Below, in pieces: positions 17,000 to 25,280 of a stretch of DNA of 64,000 bases. Made by a program: the position numbers and the translations under genes. Below the pieces are notes generated by a model, which made no database searches, was not told the origin of the DNA, and worked only from the letters and a program-made list of their open reading frames with translations. The first letter of the stretch is position 1, and the number at the start of each line of letters is the position of its first letter. This DNA is from JBBQZU01 sp038207425 (lineage in GTDB: Bacteria; Bacteroidota; Bacteroidia; Flavobacteriales_D; Cryomorphaceae). The DNA lies in the NCBI GenBank assembly GCA_038207425.1, contig JBBQZU010000014.1, forward strand, positions 1-64,000, written 5' to 3'.

Positions 17000-17974
17000 T
17001 TATGGCACCGAGTGCAGATATCCAACTACTTCCATAAGCCAGGCCACGCCCACATGTATGATCACTCCACCCCATACATTGCGGTGGTGCAGGGCGATAA
17101 CACCCAGTATATAGCCACCGAAAACTGAGCTGATGGTTTCGGTAAGTGGTTTGCCGAAATGGAGTGCCGCGTAAGTTGCTATCATTGGCAATACCGCCTG
17201 AGCTCCGAGAACCCTTGCCATACCAATTACTAAAAACCCCCGGAAGAAGTACTCGGTTGAGATAAAATCGAAGCCATAAGGAATTTCATATAGCAACACC
17301 GCCTTCAAAGGATGCCATTGATGAAGCGCCGCATACTCAGGGCCATAAGAATGCATATACCGCGGGTAGTGGGCTTGAATATCGCCGAAAAAACCGGCTG
17401 CAAATATGACAATAGCCATAATGGCCAGCATCATAAAATAAGGCCGGGCAGTAAATTTTCCGCCGTACAGCCCAAAGCTGCTTGACGCATTTTTTTGCTC
17501 AAATAACCATGCAACCAGAATGAGTGGAATGATCACCGTAATGATGCCTTTGCCCTTGCTCAATACTTTCGAGAGAAAATAAAAGTCGGGCTCTTCAAAT
17601 AAGCTTAGTGCAAGGGTGCCAATACCCGTGGCCCTGTCCACGGCGAGAATGAAGAACCCAATAAAAAAGTAAAGCCAGAAAATCCTGCTTACCTGCCAAC
17701 TGCGGTTGATGCCATACACCCAAAGCAGCGCGCATACTCCCGCGTAGGGAATGCTCTGTAATAAAAACATTCCAAGCCACCGCCCGCCGAAGGTTGGCAG
17801 CTTGTCGATCAGCCCGTCTTCAAGATTTAAGCTGTAATTGATTGCAATAAGTGCGGCAATCCATAGCAATACCGCAAACGGTAACGTGCTTTTAAAATCG
17901 CTTTTTAGTTGCGTTCTGATTGCAATTAGGATGGCCTTCACGGGTGCGAAGCTACATGATTTGAGCCATTGCAT
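17000..17974 (-). CDS. CPBP-family intramembrane protease-like protein
   Basis: A 324-residue protein with about eight hydrophobic segments. The C-terminal CPBP (Abi/Rce1-like) core is seen as FISTEYFFRGFLVIGM, then TYAALHFGKP and a final GVIIHVGVAW. The first motif has TExxxR in place of the usual EExxxR, so one of the paired glutamates is missing; the histidines of motifs 2 and 3 remain. Family members cleave or bind prenylated or hydrophobic peptides in the membrane. The actual substrate is unknown, and the altered first motif leaves catalytic activity uncertain. Confidence 0.8.
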   Translation of the reverse strand: MQWLKSCSFAPVKAILIAIRTQLKSDFKSTLPFAVLLWIAALIAINYSLNLEDGLIDKLPTFGGRWLGMFLLQSIPYAGVCALLWVYGINRSWQVSRIFWLYFFIGFFILAVDRATGIGTLALSLFEEPDFYFLSKVLSKGKGIITVIIPLILVAWLFEQKNASSSFGLYGGKFTARPYFMMLAIMAIVIFAAGFFGDIQAHYPRYMHSYGPEYAALHQWHPLKAVLLYEIPYGFDFISTEYFFRGFLVIGMARVLGAQAVLPMIATYAALHFGKPLTETISSVFGGYILGVIALHHRNVWGGVIIHVGVAWLMEVVGYLHSVP

Positions 17975-18067
17975 GCCAATCTACCACAAAGGGATTCTAT
18001 CTGCTGAATACCTAGTTTTGAAGTAGTTTCGCTTCGAAACTTATCTATTACCGTTCATCACATTTTC

Positions 18068-18098
18068 TTGATAAGAATCAATGACATAGCCATCTTTG
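18068..18098 (+). promoter_or_regulatory. Promoter of the S9 peptidase gene
   Basis: TTG (18068-18070), 20 bases, CATCTTTG (18091-18098), one mismatch to TAnnTTTG, 16 bases before the ATG. Confidence 0.5.
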
Positions 18099-18114
18099 CA
18101 AAAATTCACAACAA

Positions 18115-20067
18115 ATGAACCTCCGCTTTTCTCTCGCAATCACAGCGGCTGCAATTACCTTTGCGGCCTGTACCGATTCGCAATCCGACAAAACAATGAC
18201 CGAAACCGCAATTGTAGCAGCGCCTGTGCTACCACTGGAAGATTTCTTTAAGAACCCGGAAATTTCTTCTTTTCAAATTTCACCCGACGGCAAACATTAT
18301 TCATACCGCGCACCATGGGAAAGCAGGATGAACATTTTTGTAAAAGCTGTCGGAAGCGACACTGCAATTCGTATCACTGAACAAACCGACAGGGATATTT
18401 CTGGCTACTTCTGGGCCAACAATAACCGCATAGTGTATCTAAAGGACGACAATGGCGATGAGAACTTTTACCTCGTAGCAGTGGATGCCGACGGCAAAAA
18501 CCTTGCGCCGCTTACCAAAATGGAAGGGGTGCTTACACAGATTATCGACGATCTCCCTGCCGATAAGGATCACATGATTGTAAGCTTGAACAAGCGCAAT
18601 CCGCAAATTTTTGATCCATACCGACTAAATGTCAATACCGGTAAACTGGAAATGATAGCTGAGAATCCCGGTAATATTACCGGATGGATGACAGACCATG
18701 ACGGAAAACTACGCGTGGCAATGACAACTGATGGTGTAACAACATCAGTAATGTACCGCGAAACAGAGAAGGCCCGTTTCAAAACTATACTTACTACCGA
18801 CTTTAAGGAGAGTATGAATCCGCTTTTTTTCACTTTCGATAATAAAATGCTTTACGCAAGCAGCAATATTGGCCGTGACAAAAATGCAATCGTAATATTC
18901 GATCCGGCCACAGGCAAGGAGGTAGAAAAACTTTTTGAGACTCCCGATTATGATGTTTCAGGGTTAGACTACAGCAGAAAATACAAGAAGCTAACTTATG
19001 CCAACTATACAGGTGCAAAAAACAACTACCATTTCTTCAGCAAAGAGCACGAAGAAATGTACAATAAGATAGCTTCTAAATTTCCTGATATGGAAGTTTT
19101 CTTCACATCAACAACCGATGAAGAAGACCGCTACATAGTGCGTACTTACGGCGACAGATCTTTTGGCGCGTACTATTTGTACGATGTAAATACCGGCGAA
19201 CTGAGCGACATTGGCAACCCTGCGCCTTGGATCAATCCTGAGCAGATGGCTTCCATGATCCCGATTCAGTACCAAAGCCGCGATGGGCTTACCATTCACG
19301 GATATCTTACATTGCCTGCAGGCTACACAACCGAAACTGCAAAAGGCCTTCCGGTGATCATAAACCCTCACGGAGGCCCATGGGCACGTGATGATTGGGG
19401 CTTCAATCCGGAAATACAATTTATGGCAAACCGTGGCTATGCCGTACTGCAGATGAACTTCAGAGGCAGCACAGGTTATGGACGTAAATTCTGGGAAGCA
19501 TCATTCAAAGAATGGGGTAAGAAAATGCAGGATGATGTGACCGATGGTGTGAACTGGCTGGTTGAAAAAGGAATTGCCGATAAAGAACGCGTAGCAATAT
19601 ACGGTGGCAGTTATGGCGGCTACGCCACACTTGCAGGCCTGGCTTTTACTCCTGATGTATACGCCTGTGGTATCGACTACGTAGGTGTGTCAAACCTGTT
19701 TTCGTTTATGGGTACTATTCCACCTTACTGGGAGCCTTACAAGAAAATGATGTACGAGATGGTAGGCAATCCTGAAGATTCTACCGATATGGACTTGATG
19801 CGCGCTGCATCACCTGTATTTCACGCAGATAAAATTACAGCTCCGCTTTTCATCGCCCAAGGCCGTATGGACCCGCGAGTGAATGTGGATGAAAGCGATC
19901 AAATGGTTGCTGCCATGAGAGAGCGCGGCGTTGAAGTGCAGTACCTCGTTAAAGACAATGAAGGCCACGGTTTCCGAAATGAAGAAAATCGTTTTGAGTT
20001 TTACCGTGCCATGGAAGAATTTCTTGCCAAGCACCTTCAGAATACCCCGGTGAAGGCCGAAGTATAA
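18115..20067 (+). CDS. S9-family prolyl oligopeptidase, lipoprotein
   Basis: A 650-residue protein with a lipoprotein signal ending ITFAAC (Cys19), so it should be exported and lipid-anchored. Residues about 40-390 form a beta-propeller-like region with repeated SPDGKHYSY-type blades. The alpha/beta-hydrolase domain carries the nucleophile in GGSYGGY (about 497-503), the aspartate in QGRMDPRVN (about 585) and the histidine in NEGHGFRN (about 617). An oxyanion-side HGGPWARDDWGF is also present. S9 enzymes cleave short peptides, often after proline or Ala/Lys. It is monocistronic, with a promoter and hairpin terminator, and likely takes part in extracellular peptide scavenging. Confidence 0.92.
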   Translation: MNLRFSLAITAAAITFAACTDSQSDKTMTETAIVAAPVLPLEDFFKNPEISSFQISPDGKHYSYRAPWESRMNIFVKAVGSDTAIRITEQTDRDISGYFWANNNRIVYLKDDNGDENFYLVAVDADGKNLAPLTKMEGVLTQIIDDLPADKDHMIVSLNKRNPQIFDPYRLNVNTGKLEMIAENPGNITGWMTDHDGKLRVAMTTDGVTTSVMYRETEKARFKTILTTDFKESMNPLFFTFDNKMLYASSNIGRDKNAIVIFDPATGKEVEKLFETPDYDVSGLDYSRKYKKLTYANYTGAKNNYHFFSKEHEEMYNKIASKFPDMEVFFTSTTDEEDRYIVRTYGDRSFGAYYLYDVNTGELSDIGNPAPWINPEQMASMIPIQYQSRDGLTIHGYLTLPAGYTTETAKGLPVIINPHGGPWARDDWGFNPEIQFMANRGYAVLQMNFRGSTGYGRKFWEASFKEWGKKMQDDVTDGVNWLVEKGIADKERVAIYGGSYGGYATLAGLAFTPDVYACGIDYVGVSNLFSFMGTIPPYWEPYKKMMYEMVGNPEDSTDMDLMRAASPVFHADKITAPLFIAQGRMDPRVNVDESDQMVAAMRERGVEVQYLVKDNEGHGFRNEENRFEFYRAMEEFLAKHLQNTPVKAEV

Positions 20068-20092
20068 TTTTAGCGCTCTTTTAGATTCCGCG

Positions 20093-20137
20093 AGCCGCAG
20101 GGTTGAATTTTTCAACCTTTGCGGCTTTCGGTTTTTT
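20093..20137 (+). terminator. Rho-independent terminator after the S9 peptidase
   Basis: A two-part stem AGCCGCA/TGCGGCT and GGTTGAA/TTCAACC with a small internal bulge (20093-20126) is followed by a T-run at 20132-20137. No equivalent U-run exists on the minus strand, so it serves the peptidase more than xseB. Confidence 0.75.
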
Positions 20138-20330
20138 AAAGCATGTCCTTTAGTATATCATCCACTTCCTTGCTTGTAGCCTGCAGTACTGACTGGCACT
20201 TGCGAATAAGTTCGGCGGCGCGCTTTACCTTTGCCGCGAGTTCATCTACCGAAATGCTTTCATCTTCAATTTCACGTATGATGTTTTCGAGCTCTACAAT
20301 CTGCTCTTCGTAGGTTGCTTTTTTACTCAT
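20136..20330 (-). CDS. xseB: Exodeoxyribonuclease VII small subunit
   Basis: A 64-residue helical protein of the XseB family: ATYEEQIVELENIIREIED, followed by SVDELAAKVKRAAELIRKC. Several small subunits wrap the XseA coiled-coil arm in the exonuclease VII holoenzyme, which degrades single-stranded DNA from both ends. It overlaps the end of xseA by 8 bases, so the two are translationally coupled, as is usual. Confidence 0.95.
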   Translation of the reverse strand: MSKKATYEEQIVELENIIREIEDESISVDELAAKVKRAAELIRKCQSVLQATSKEVDDILKDML

Positions 20331-21741
20331 GTTTTATGGTATTTACAGTGCTTGTGGTTTTTCCTTCTGCAAAAATGGTTTCTAGGGTATCGCCGGGTAT
20401 TAAATCATTTACCGACTTTACCGGCTTCCCATTGTTCAAGGTGATACTGTATCCGCGTTTCAAGGTATGAGCCGGATCGAGCAGCCGCACCTTTTCAGCC
20501 AAGAAGGCAAGACGGTGTATTCGCTCACGGCAAATCGCGGTAGCTTGTGCGGTGAGCCTGTTGGCTGATTTATCGAGGATAGCGGTCTGGGCTATGGCCA
20601 ATCGGCGGTAGGCTTCGCCAAGCCGCGCAGGCAGTTGATAGCTCAGGCTGGCCGTAGTTTGCTCCAACAGACTTTTTACAATCACTTCTACTCTACGGCT
20701 AGTATTTAGAAGCAACTCCCTGCTTTTGCGCACCCTTTGTTGGCCCACTTTGGCAAGCGAATTCTTGTACAATTCCAATTTATGCACCTGCAATGGCAGC
20801 AATCCTCTGCTCAGGTTTTTCAGGCTTCGGGTGGCAGCCATAAGCCTTTCGGCAAATGCATCAAATCTGTCGGTTACGAACCTTCCAAGCGCTGTAGGCG
20901 TGATCAGATTGCCGTATGCTACTTGTTCTACCACAGTGAGATTGGTTGCATGGCCTATGCCGGTAAGCACCGGAAGTGGAAAAAGACATACCGCCTTCGC
21001 TAGTTTATAATTGTCATAGCAGTCAAGGCCGGTTTCGCCTCCGCCTCCGCGCAATATGGCAACACAATCGTATTGGTGGTGGTCGATATGTATATTCTCA
21101 AGGGCACCGAGTATACTGCTCACTGCCTGATCGCCCTGAAGCAGGGCGGGGTAGAGGGTTAATTTAATACTGTTTCTGAAAGGACAAGCATCAAGCACGC
21201 TGTTAAAGTCGCGCCAGCCTTTACTCGTTTCAACCGATATTACGGCAATGCGTCGCAGCAATAGGGGTAAATGCACTGATTTGTTGGTATCGAGAATCCC
21301 TTCAGCCTTGAGCTTTTTAAGGGCTTCAAGCCGCATTCGGGCCATTTCGCCGAGGGTATAGGCCGGCTCTATGTCAATGATGTTGAGCGTAAGGCCATAG
21401 AGTGAATGAAAACCAACCTTGCATTTGAAGAGTATCTGCATGCCATCACTGAGAGAATTGCCCAGGGTAGACGTGAATTTATTTTGAATTTCGCGGTAGC
21501 GGCCGCTCTGAATAAATGCCTTGAGTTCTGCTATTATTCGCCCTTCACTTTTTTCAACCAAGGCGGGGTGGCAATTCCCGCTATGCGGATAGTAATTTAG
21601 CTTGTTCACTTCGGCAGTTATCCAATATTCACCCGGAAATGATTTGTCCATCTGTACCGAAATGCTCTCGGTAAGCTTACTGAGCGGAAATATTTTCCTG
21701 CCATCGCCCTGCTTGTTTTGTGCCGCACTGGTGCTCGTCAT
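20323..21741 (-). CDS. xseA: Exodeoxyribonuclease VII large subunit
   Basis: The ATG at 21739-21741 gives 472 residues; a GTG fifteen bases upstream is also possible. The N-terminal OB fold (PGEYWITAEVNKLNYY, SGNCHPALVEK) is followed by the catalytic core with RIAVISVETSKGWRDF and the conserved ILRGGGGETGLDCYDN and LTGIGHATNLTV motifs. A long coiled-coil region then leads to a final LKRGYSITLNNGKPV segment. The enzyme trims single-stranded DNA in repair. It is the first gene of a two-gene operon with xseB. Confidence 0.96.
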   Translation of the reverse strand: MTSTSAAQNKQGDGRKIFPLSKLTESISVQMDKSFPGEYWITAEVNKLNYYPHSGNCHPALVEKSEGRIIAELKAFIQSGRYREIQNKFTSTLGNSLSDGMQILFKCKVGFHSLYGLTLNIIDIEPAYTLGEMARMRLEALKKLKAEGILDTNKSVHLPLLLRRIAVISVETSKGWRDFNSVLDACPFRNSIKLTLYPALLQGDQAVSSILGALENIHIDHHQYDCVAILRGGGGETGLDCYDNYKLAKAVCLFPLPVLTGIGHATNLTVVEQVAYGNLITPTALGRFVTDRFDAFAERLMAATRSLKNLSRGLLPLQVHKLELYKNSLAKVGQQRVRKSRELLLNTSRRVEVIVKSLLEQTTASLSYQLPARLGEAYRRLAIAQTAILDKSANRLTAQATAICRERIHRLAFLAEKVRLLDPAHTLKRGYSITLNNGKPVKSVNDLIPGDTLETIFAEGKTTSTVNTIKHE

Positions 21742-21851
21742 GCCGCTAAGATACACCCACCGGCACCATTTCCCGAAAGGTGTGGATAAAATCTATAGGT
21801 GTTGATTCAAAAGCTTTTGGCAAGTGTTGATTGACTAATTGCAAAATAATT

Positions 21852-21891
21852 GCACAACGTAAATAGGTTACGTTGTGCGCCCTGAGCTTTG
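21852..21891 (+). promoter_or_regulatory. Palindromic operator-like element and -7-like box, copy A
   Basis: GCACAACGTAA (21852-21862), spacer ATAGG, and TTACGTTGTGC (21868-21878) form a perfect 11-bp inverted repeat. Eleven bases after its ACGTAAATAGGTTACG core comes GAGCTTTG (21884-21891), a one-mismatch TAnnTTTG box, 16 bases before the ATG. No TTG upstream element exists; the palindrome occupies that position. It could be a dimeric regulator site or, if transcribed, an RNA hairpin with a five-base loop. Confidence 0.6.
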
Positions 21892-21907
21892 CTAAAAACA
21901 AATCGTT

Positions 21908-22315
21908 ATGATAGACTTAGGACAAGTATTTTTCGAACAGCGGCAGCATTTTTTCAATGATCTGTCCGTGCACCAGATTATTATCAATCCCAACGTGAAG
22001 GGCTACCCACCCATATTCATGTTGTGCAAAGAAGTGCGCGGTAGCAAACCATGTGAGTATGTGCTCGGCACCAGCTTTCTGCAAATGAATCATCTCCTGA
22101 TGCGCAAAGTGGAAAATCATTCCCGAATACTCATTGCCGAAAGGCTTGCTACAGCCATCATTGAGCACAAGAAAACCGAAACGATCTCTATGCCCGAGTT
22201 GCTTGGAAAACCTTTGGAGCTCAATGCGGTAGATGCTACAACCCGCCTTCGCCGATTTGAGTCGGAACCTCAAAGCGACAAACCCTTGTACTTCTTCCAA
22301 CTCACTGAAATGTAA
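21908..22315 (+). CDS. Hypothetical protein, unknown family (first of a co-regulated pair)
   Basis: I do not recognise this 135-residue protein. It has no signal peptide or membrane segment and is mixed alpha/beta in appearance: an amphipathic start (MIDLGQVFFEQRQHFFNDL), an NPNVKGYPPIFMLC strand region and an arginine-rich helix (RKVENHSRILIAERLATAI). It ends DKPLYFFQLTEM. The start is fixed by the shared upstream element and an A-rich CTAAAAACAAAT leader just before the ATG. The next gene carries the same element and leader 480 bases further on. This suggests regulation by the same factor, or a functional pair. Confidence 0.6.
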   Translation: MIDLGQVFFEQRQHFFNDLSVHQIIINPNVKGYPPIFMLCKEVRGSKPCEYVLGTSFLQMNHLLMRKVENHSRILIAERLATAIIEHKKTETISMPELLGKPLELNAVDATTRLRRFESEPQSDKPLYFFQLTEM

Positions 22316-22338
22316 ATTTTTTCATTGCCCGGGGCAGC

Positions 22339-22373
22339 ACGTAAATAGGTTACGGTGTGGCACCTGAATTTTG
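22339..22373 (+). promoter_or_regulatory. Palindrome-core element and -7-like box, copy B
   Basis: The 16-base core ACGTAAATAGGTTACG (22339-22354) is identical to copy A and is followed by GTGTG where A has TTGTG. The outer arms are only partly complementary. After exactly the same 11-base gap comes GAATTTTG (22366-22373). The leader then contains CACTAAAAACAAAT, again shared with copy A, just before the ATG. Confidence 0.6.
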
Positions 22374-22396
22374 ACCCAGCACTAAAAACAAATGCC

Positions 22397-22639
22397 ATGA
22401 AAAATCTAGCAGAAGCAAACCGTTACATCAATTCTTTTCCACGACCTGCAGGGCTCAATATGTACTCGTGGAATGCGCTGAAGCGCCTGGCGCTTTACGC
22501 TTGGGATTGCTACCTGAATAACCGTAGGTTCAACCACAGCATCAACTTCCTGTGCAAAGAATTTTACCTCATGATCCGCACTCCTGAAGGTGAATTCATT
22601 GTACCCGAAAAGCAATTCTCATTTGACCATACTTTATGA
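22397..22639 (+). CDS. Small hypothetical protein (second of a co-regulated pair)
   Basis: The ATG at 22397 gives 80 residues. I do not recognise a family. The protein is rich in aromatic and basic residues: NRYINSFPRPAGLN, then LKRLALYAWDCYLNNRRF, then KEFYLMIRTPEGEFIVPEK. There is no signal peptide. The longer in-frame extension to 22355 overlaps the regulatory element and is not likely coding. It is followed by a good terminator. It shares a promoter-proximal element with the gene before it, so the pair is probably expressed together under some specific condition. Confidence 0.55.
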   Translation: MKNLAEANRYINSFPRPAGLNMYSWNALKRLALYAWDCYLNNRRFNHSINFLCKEFYLMIRTPEGEFIVPEKQFSFDHTL

Positions 22640-22673
22640 CCCGCAGCTTGGGCGGTTGCGAATCATAAGTAAT

Positions 22674-22701
22674 AAGGGCTGTTTTGCAGCCCTTCTTTTT
22701 T
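22674..22701 (+). terminator. Rho-independent terminator after the small unknown gene
   Basis: AAGGGCTG / CAGCCCTT (22674-22694, eight pairs, five-base loop) followed by CTTTTTT. Confidence 0.88.
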
Positions 22702-22734
22702 GCATCTTTGCACCTGCAAATTAGCGAAGGCTAC

Positions 22735-23094
22735 ATGAAAAAGACAGTCGTAATAGGCGCAAGCCCTGATCCACACAGATACTCACACCGTGCAGTGGCC
22801 GCTCTGAAAAGCAAAGGCCATGACGTGGTGGCGGTAGGGCTTCACGAAGGAAAAATTGATGGATTGACCATACATAAAGATTTTGTGCCGCTCGATAGAG
22901 TAGATACAGTAACAGTATATGTACACCCCCGCAATCAGGAATACTGGAAAGATTATATCATTTCGCTCCATCCCGACAGGGTTATTTTTAATCCCGGTGC
23001 CGAGAATCCCGCACTGGCTAAGGCGCTGCGCGCCGAAGGCATCGACTCTCAGGAGAGCTGCACTTTGGTGATGCTCACTGTGGGTACTTTTTAA
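22735..23094 (+). CDS. CoA-binding domain protein (YccU-like)
   Basis: The ATG at 22735 gives 119 residues starting MKKTVVIGASPDPHRYSHRA. This is a Rossmann fold with the GASPxPxR-like nucleotide loop of CoA_binding_2 proteins. Further family marks are GHDVVAVGLHEGKIDG, TVTVYVHPRNQEYW, FNPGAENP and a terminal ESCTLVMLTVGTF. The biochemical role of these stand-alone CoA-binding proteins is not settled. In-frame upstream sequence contains the preceding terminator and is excluded. Confidence 0.85.
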   Translation: MKKTVVIGASPDPHRYSHRAVAALKSKGHDVVAVGLHEGKIDGLTIHKDFVPLDRVDTVTVYVHPRNQEYWKDYIISLHPDRVIFNPGAENPALAKALRAEGIDSQESCTLVMLTVGTF

Positions 23095-23561
23095 AAGATT
23101 CCTGATAGAATAGGCTAGGAATTAAACTGTGATCAAACAATAGATTTTTTCGTTTTTGTCATTTTCGTGCAAGATTGGCTTGTGGGTGCTGTGCTGCTAA
23201 TGGGCTGCATATTGTGTAAGATTCTGGCATATTGTGGTGGTTTAAATTGATATGGAGCACTATGCACACAAAAAGTCGCCACGAATGCACGAATTTAAAG
23301 TGGAAGATTATTGCTTTTAAAGAGAAAGTAACAGCCACGAATGCACGAATAATGGAGTACCTGATCATTCACGAGTAGCAATAGAAACCACCTTCATAGC
23401 CATCAATTTCTATCGGGGTCTCTTAAGCTGTATTCAAAGCGACAAAAATTCATTCGTGCATCCGAGGCCATAAATACGGAAATAGGAGATTCTTGATAAA
23501 CCTTCCTTAAGGCGCAAGCGCGACGGTGCTGGTTTCACAGAGCAATAGAATCGGTTACCTT
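23095..23561. other. Non-coding stretch with direct and inverted repeats
   Basis: No gene is supported in these roughly 470 bases. They contain the repeats listed separately and otherwise low-information sequence between two convergent genes. Confidence 0.55.
23278..23461. repeat. GCCACGAATGCACGAAT direct repeats with an inverted partial copy
   Basis: The 17-mer occurs at 23278-23294 and 23334-23350. CATTCGTGCAT at 23451-23461 is an inverted partial copy. Arms of this kind could form a hairpin of a dispersed intergenic repeat, but no protein is linked to them. Confidence 0.7.
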
Positions 23562-24755
23562 TTAATAATTCGGCATCACATCATTGATGGCTTCTACGAT
23601 CAGGTTTCCACCTTTTACGAGATCTTCATTGCTTATATTGAGCGAAGGCGCCAGTCTGAAACTTTCAGGACACGAGAGAAAGTAGAAGGTGATAACTCCT
23701 TTTTTAAGGCAACTGTCTACGATCTTGTACACGGCATCGGCACTTTCAAATTCTACAGCCATCATCATTCCTTTTCGTCTTATCTCCTTCACAGCGGGGT
23801 GGGTGATGATGCCTTGAAGCAATGCCCCTTTGGCATCGCAGGTTTCCACCATTTTTTCTGAAATTATGGCATCAATATTTGCAACAGCAGCGGCACAGCA
23901 AACAGGGTGACCGCCAAAAGTAGTGATATGTCCGAGCATTGGGTCGCTCATCAGGGTGCGCATTACTTCGTAACGGCTTACGAATGCGCCCATAGCCATT
24001 CCACCAGCCATGCTCTTAGCGATGGCGAGTATATCGGGTACAATATCAAAATGCTCAAATGCAAACATCTTTCCCGTGCGCCCGAATCCGGCTTGTATTT
24101 CATCGAGAATGAGCATAGCGCCTGTTTCGGTGCAGCGCTTGCGCAGTGCCTGCATATATTCACGGGAAGGTATGCGCACGCCCGCATCACCCTGAATAGT
24201 TTCTACAATCACCGCGGCGGTGTTGGCATCTATTCTTTCAAGGTGCGACAGATTATTGAATTCCATAAAATACACTTCAGGCAATAGGGGCCGGAAAGCA
24301 TATTTTTTCTTTTCATTGCCCGATACGCTCAGTGAGCCGTGGGTGCTGCCGTGGTATGATTTAAGGCACGATACTATTTTGGTGCGGCCGGTATAGCGTT
24401 TGGCCAATTTGAGTGAAGCTTCTATAGCTTCGGTACCACTGTTTACAAAGTAGGATGTGTCAAGACCTTCCGGTAGAATTTGCTTTAGTTTTACGGCGAG
24501 ATTGGTTTGCGGGTGCTGCACAAATTCGCCGTAAGGCATTACATGCAGGTACTTATCCACCTGATCTTTGATGGCTTTTACCACAGCCGGGTGTCTGTGC
24601 CCGGTATTGGTAACGGCAATACCCGAAATAAGATCTAGGTAAGCCTTGCCTTCTACATCGTATATGTACGATCCTTCGGCATGGCTTACCTCGATACCAA
24701 TGGGGTAAGGTGTAGTTTGCGCTTGATGGGTAAGAAATATATCGCGGTGGTTCAT
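23562..24755 (-). CDS. Class III PLP-dependent aminotransferase (acetylornithine/ornithine-type)
   Basis: A 397-residue fold-type I enzyme. SYFVNSGTEAIEASLKLAKR binds the cofactor phosphate, YHGSTHGSLSVSG is the ring-stacking region and LILDEIQAGFGRTGK carries the PLP-binding aspartate. The Schiff-base lysine is in AIAKSMAGGM (about Lys247), and FGGHPVCCAAA follows. The substrate may be acetylornithine, ornithine, 4-aminobutyrate or another omega-amino acid. No arginine-biosynthesis genes lie beside it, so I do not assign argD. It appears monocistronic. Confidence 0.88.
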   Translation of the reverse strand: MNHRDIFLTHQAQTTPYPIGIEVSHAEGSYIYDVEGKAYLDLISGIAVTNTGHRHPAVVKAIKDQVDKYLHVMPYGEFVQHPQTNLAVKLKQILPEGLDTSYFVNSGTEAIEASLKLAKRYTGRTKIVSCLKSYHGSTHGSLSVSGNEKKKYAFRPLLPEVYFMEFNNLSHLERIDANTAAVIVETIQGDAGVRIPSREYMQALRKRCTETGAMLILDEIQAGFGRTGKMFAFEHFDIVPDILAIAKSMAGGMAMGAFVSRYEVMRTLMSDPMLGHITTFGGHPVCCAAAVANIDAIISEKMVETCDAKGALLQGIITHPAVKEIRRKGMMMAVEFESADAVYKIVDSCLKKGVITFYFLSCPESFRLAPSLNISNEDLVKGGNLIVEAINDVMPNY

Positions 24756-24791
24756 TGGGTGCGAAATTAACGCACTGCGCTGAATAAATGC

Positions 24792-25262
24792 CTATCTGCC
24801 CTGCGGTCCGCGTCCTTCGGGCTTATCGCCGCGTATTGAGCGCATCACTTCTTTCTTGAATTCGTGCTCAGCTTCGTAATACATCGCTACTTTTTCGAGA
24901 GGCAACACGTTTTTGAACTTTTTGTAGTACTGCTCGTCAAGGTCTACTCTTTTTCTATCAAGACTGAACCTGGTATTCATAAATTCATCGATTTCATTTT
25001 CGTTATAGCGGCCTTTCCATTCAGAGGGTTTGCCAAGGTCTCTTTTGCCTGCGCTGCGAAGGGTTTTTAATTCAGCCTGGTACTCGTTGTATACCGGCCA
25101 AAACGCCTGAGCTTCGGCCGTGGTAAGTGTGAGTTTTGATGCGAGGTAGGCCACTTTTTTTTGTTCTATTTCTTCCCGCCTCGATTCTCGGTCGGCTGTT
25201 TCGGGTTGCGCAAAGCTATATGCCGAAAGGGCCAGCATGGTGATCAGTAGTATTTGCTTCAT
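24792..25262 (-). CDS. Exported Spy/CpxP-like (LTxxQ-type) protein
   Basis: A 156-residue protein with a signal peptide (MKQILLITMLALSAYSFAQ) and an otherwise helical, charged mature part. It contains LASKLTLTTAEAQAFWPVYNEYQ, the pattern of Bacteroidota proteins in the Spy/periplasmic adaptor group. A basic tail ends EGRGPQGR. It lies 18 bases after a putative anti-sigma gene and should be co-transcribed. In this phylum such a pair usually follows an ECF sigma factor and belongs to an envelope stress module. No sigma gene is present here. Confidence 0.65.
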   Translation of the reverse strand: MKQILLITMLALSAYSFAQPETADRESRREEIEQKKVAYLASKLTLTTAEAQAFWPVYNEYQAELKTLRSAGKRDLGKPSEWKGRYNENEIDEFMNTRFSLDRKRVDLDEQYYKKFKNVLPLEKVAMYYEAEHEFKKEVMRSIRGDKPEGRGPQGR

Positions 25263-25280
25263 GTCAGTTTGTGCTCGGTG

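Noticed and set aside
21917..22300. A 127-codon minus-strand frame antisense to the first unknown gene
   Set aside because: The plus-strand frame has the conserved leader, promoter-like box and ATG. The antisense frame has no start signals and mirrors its codons.
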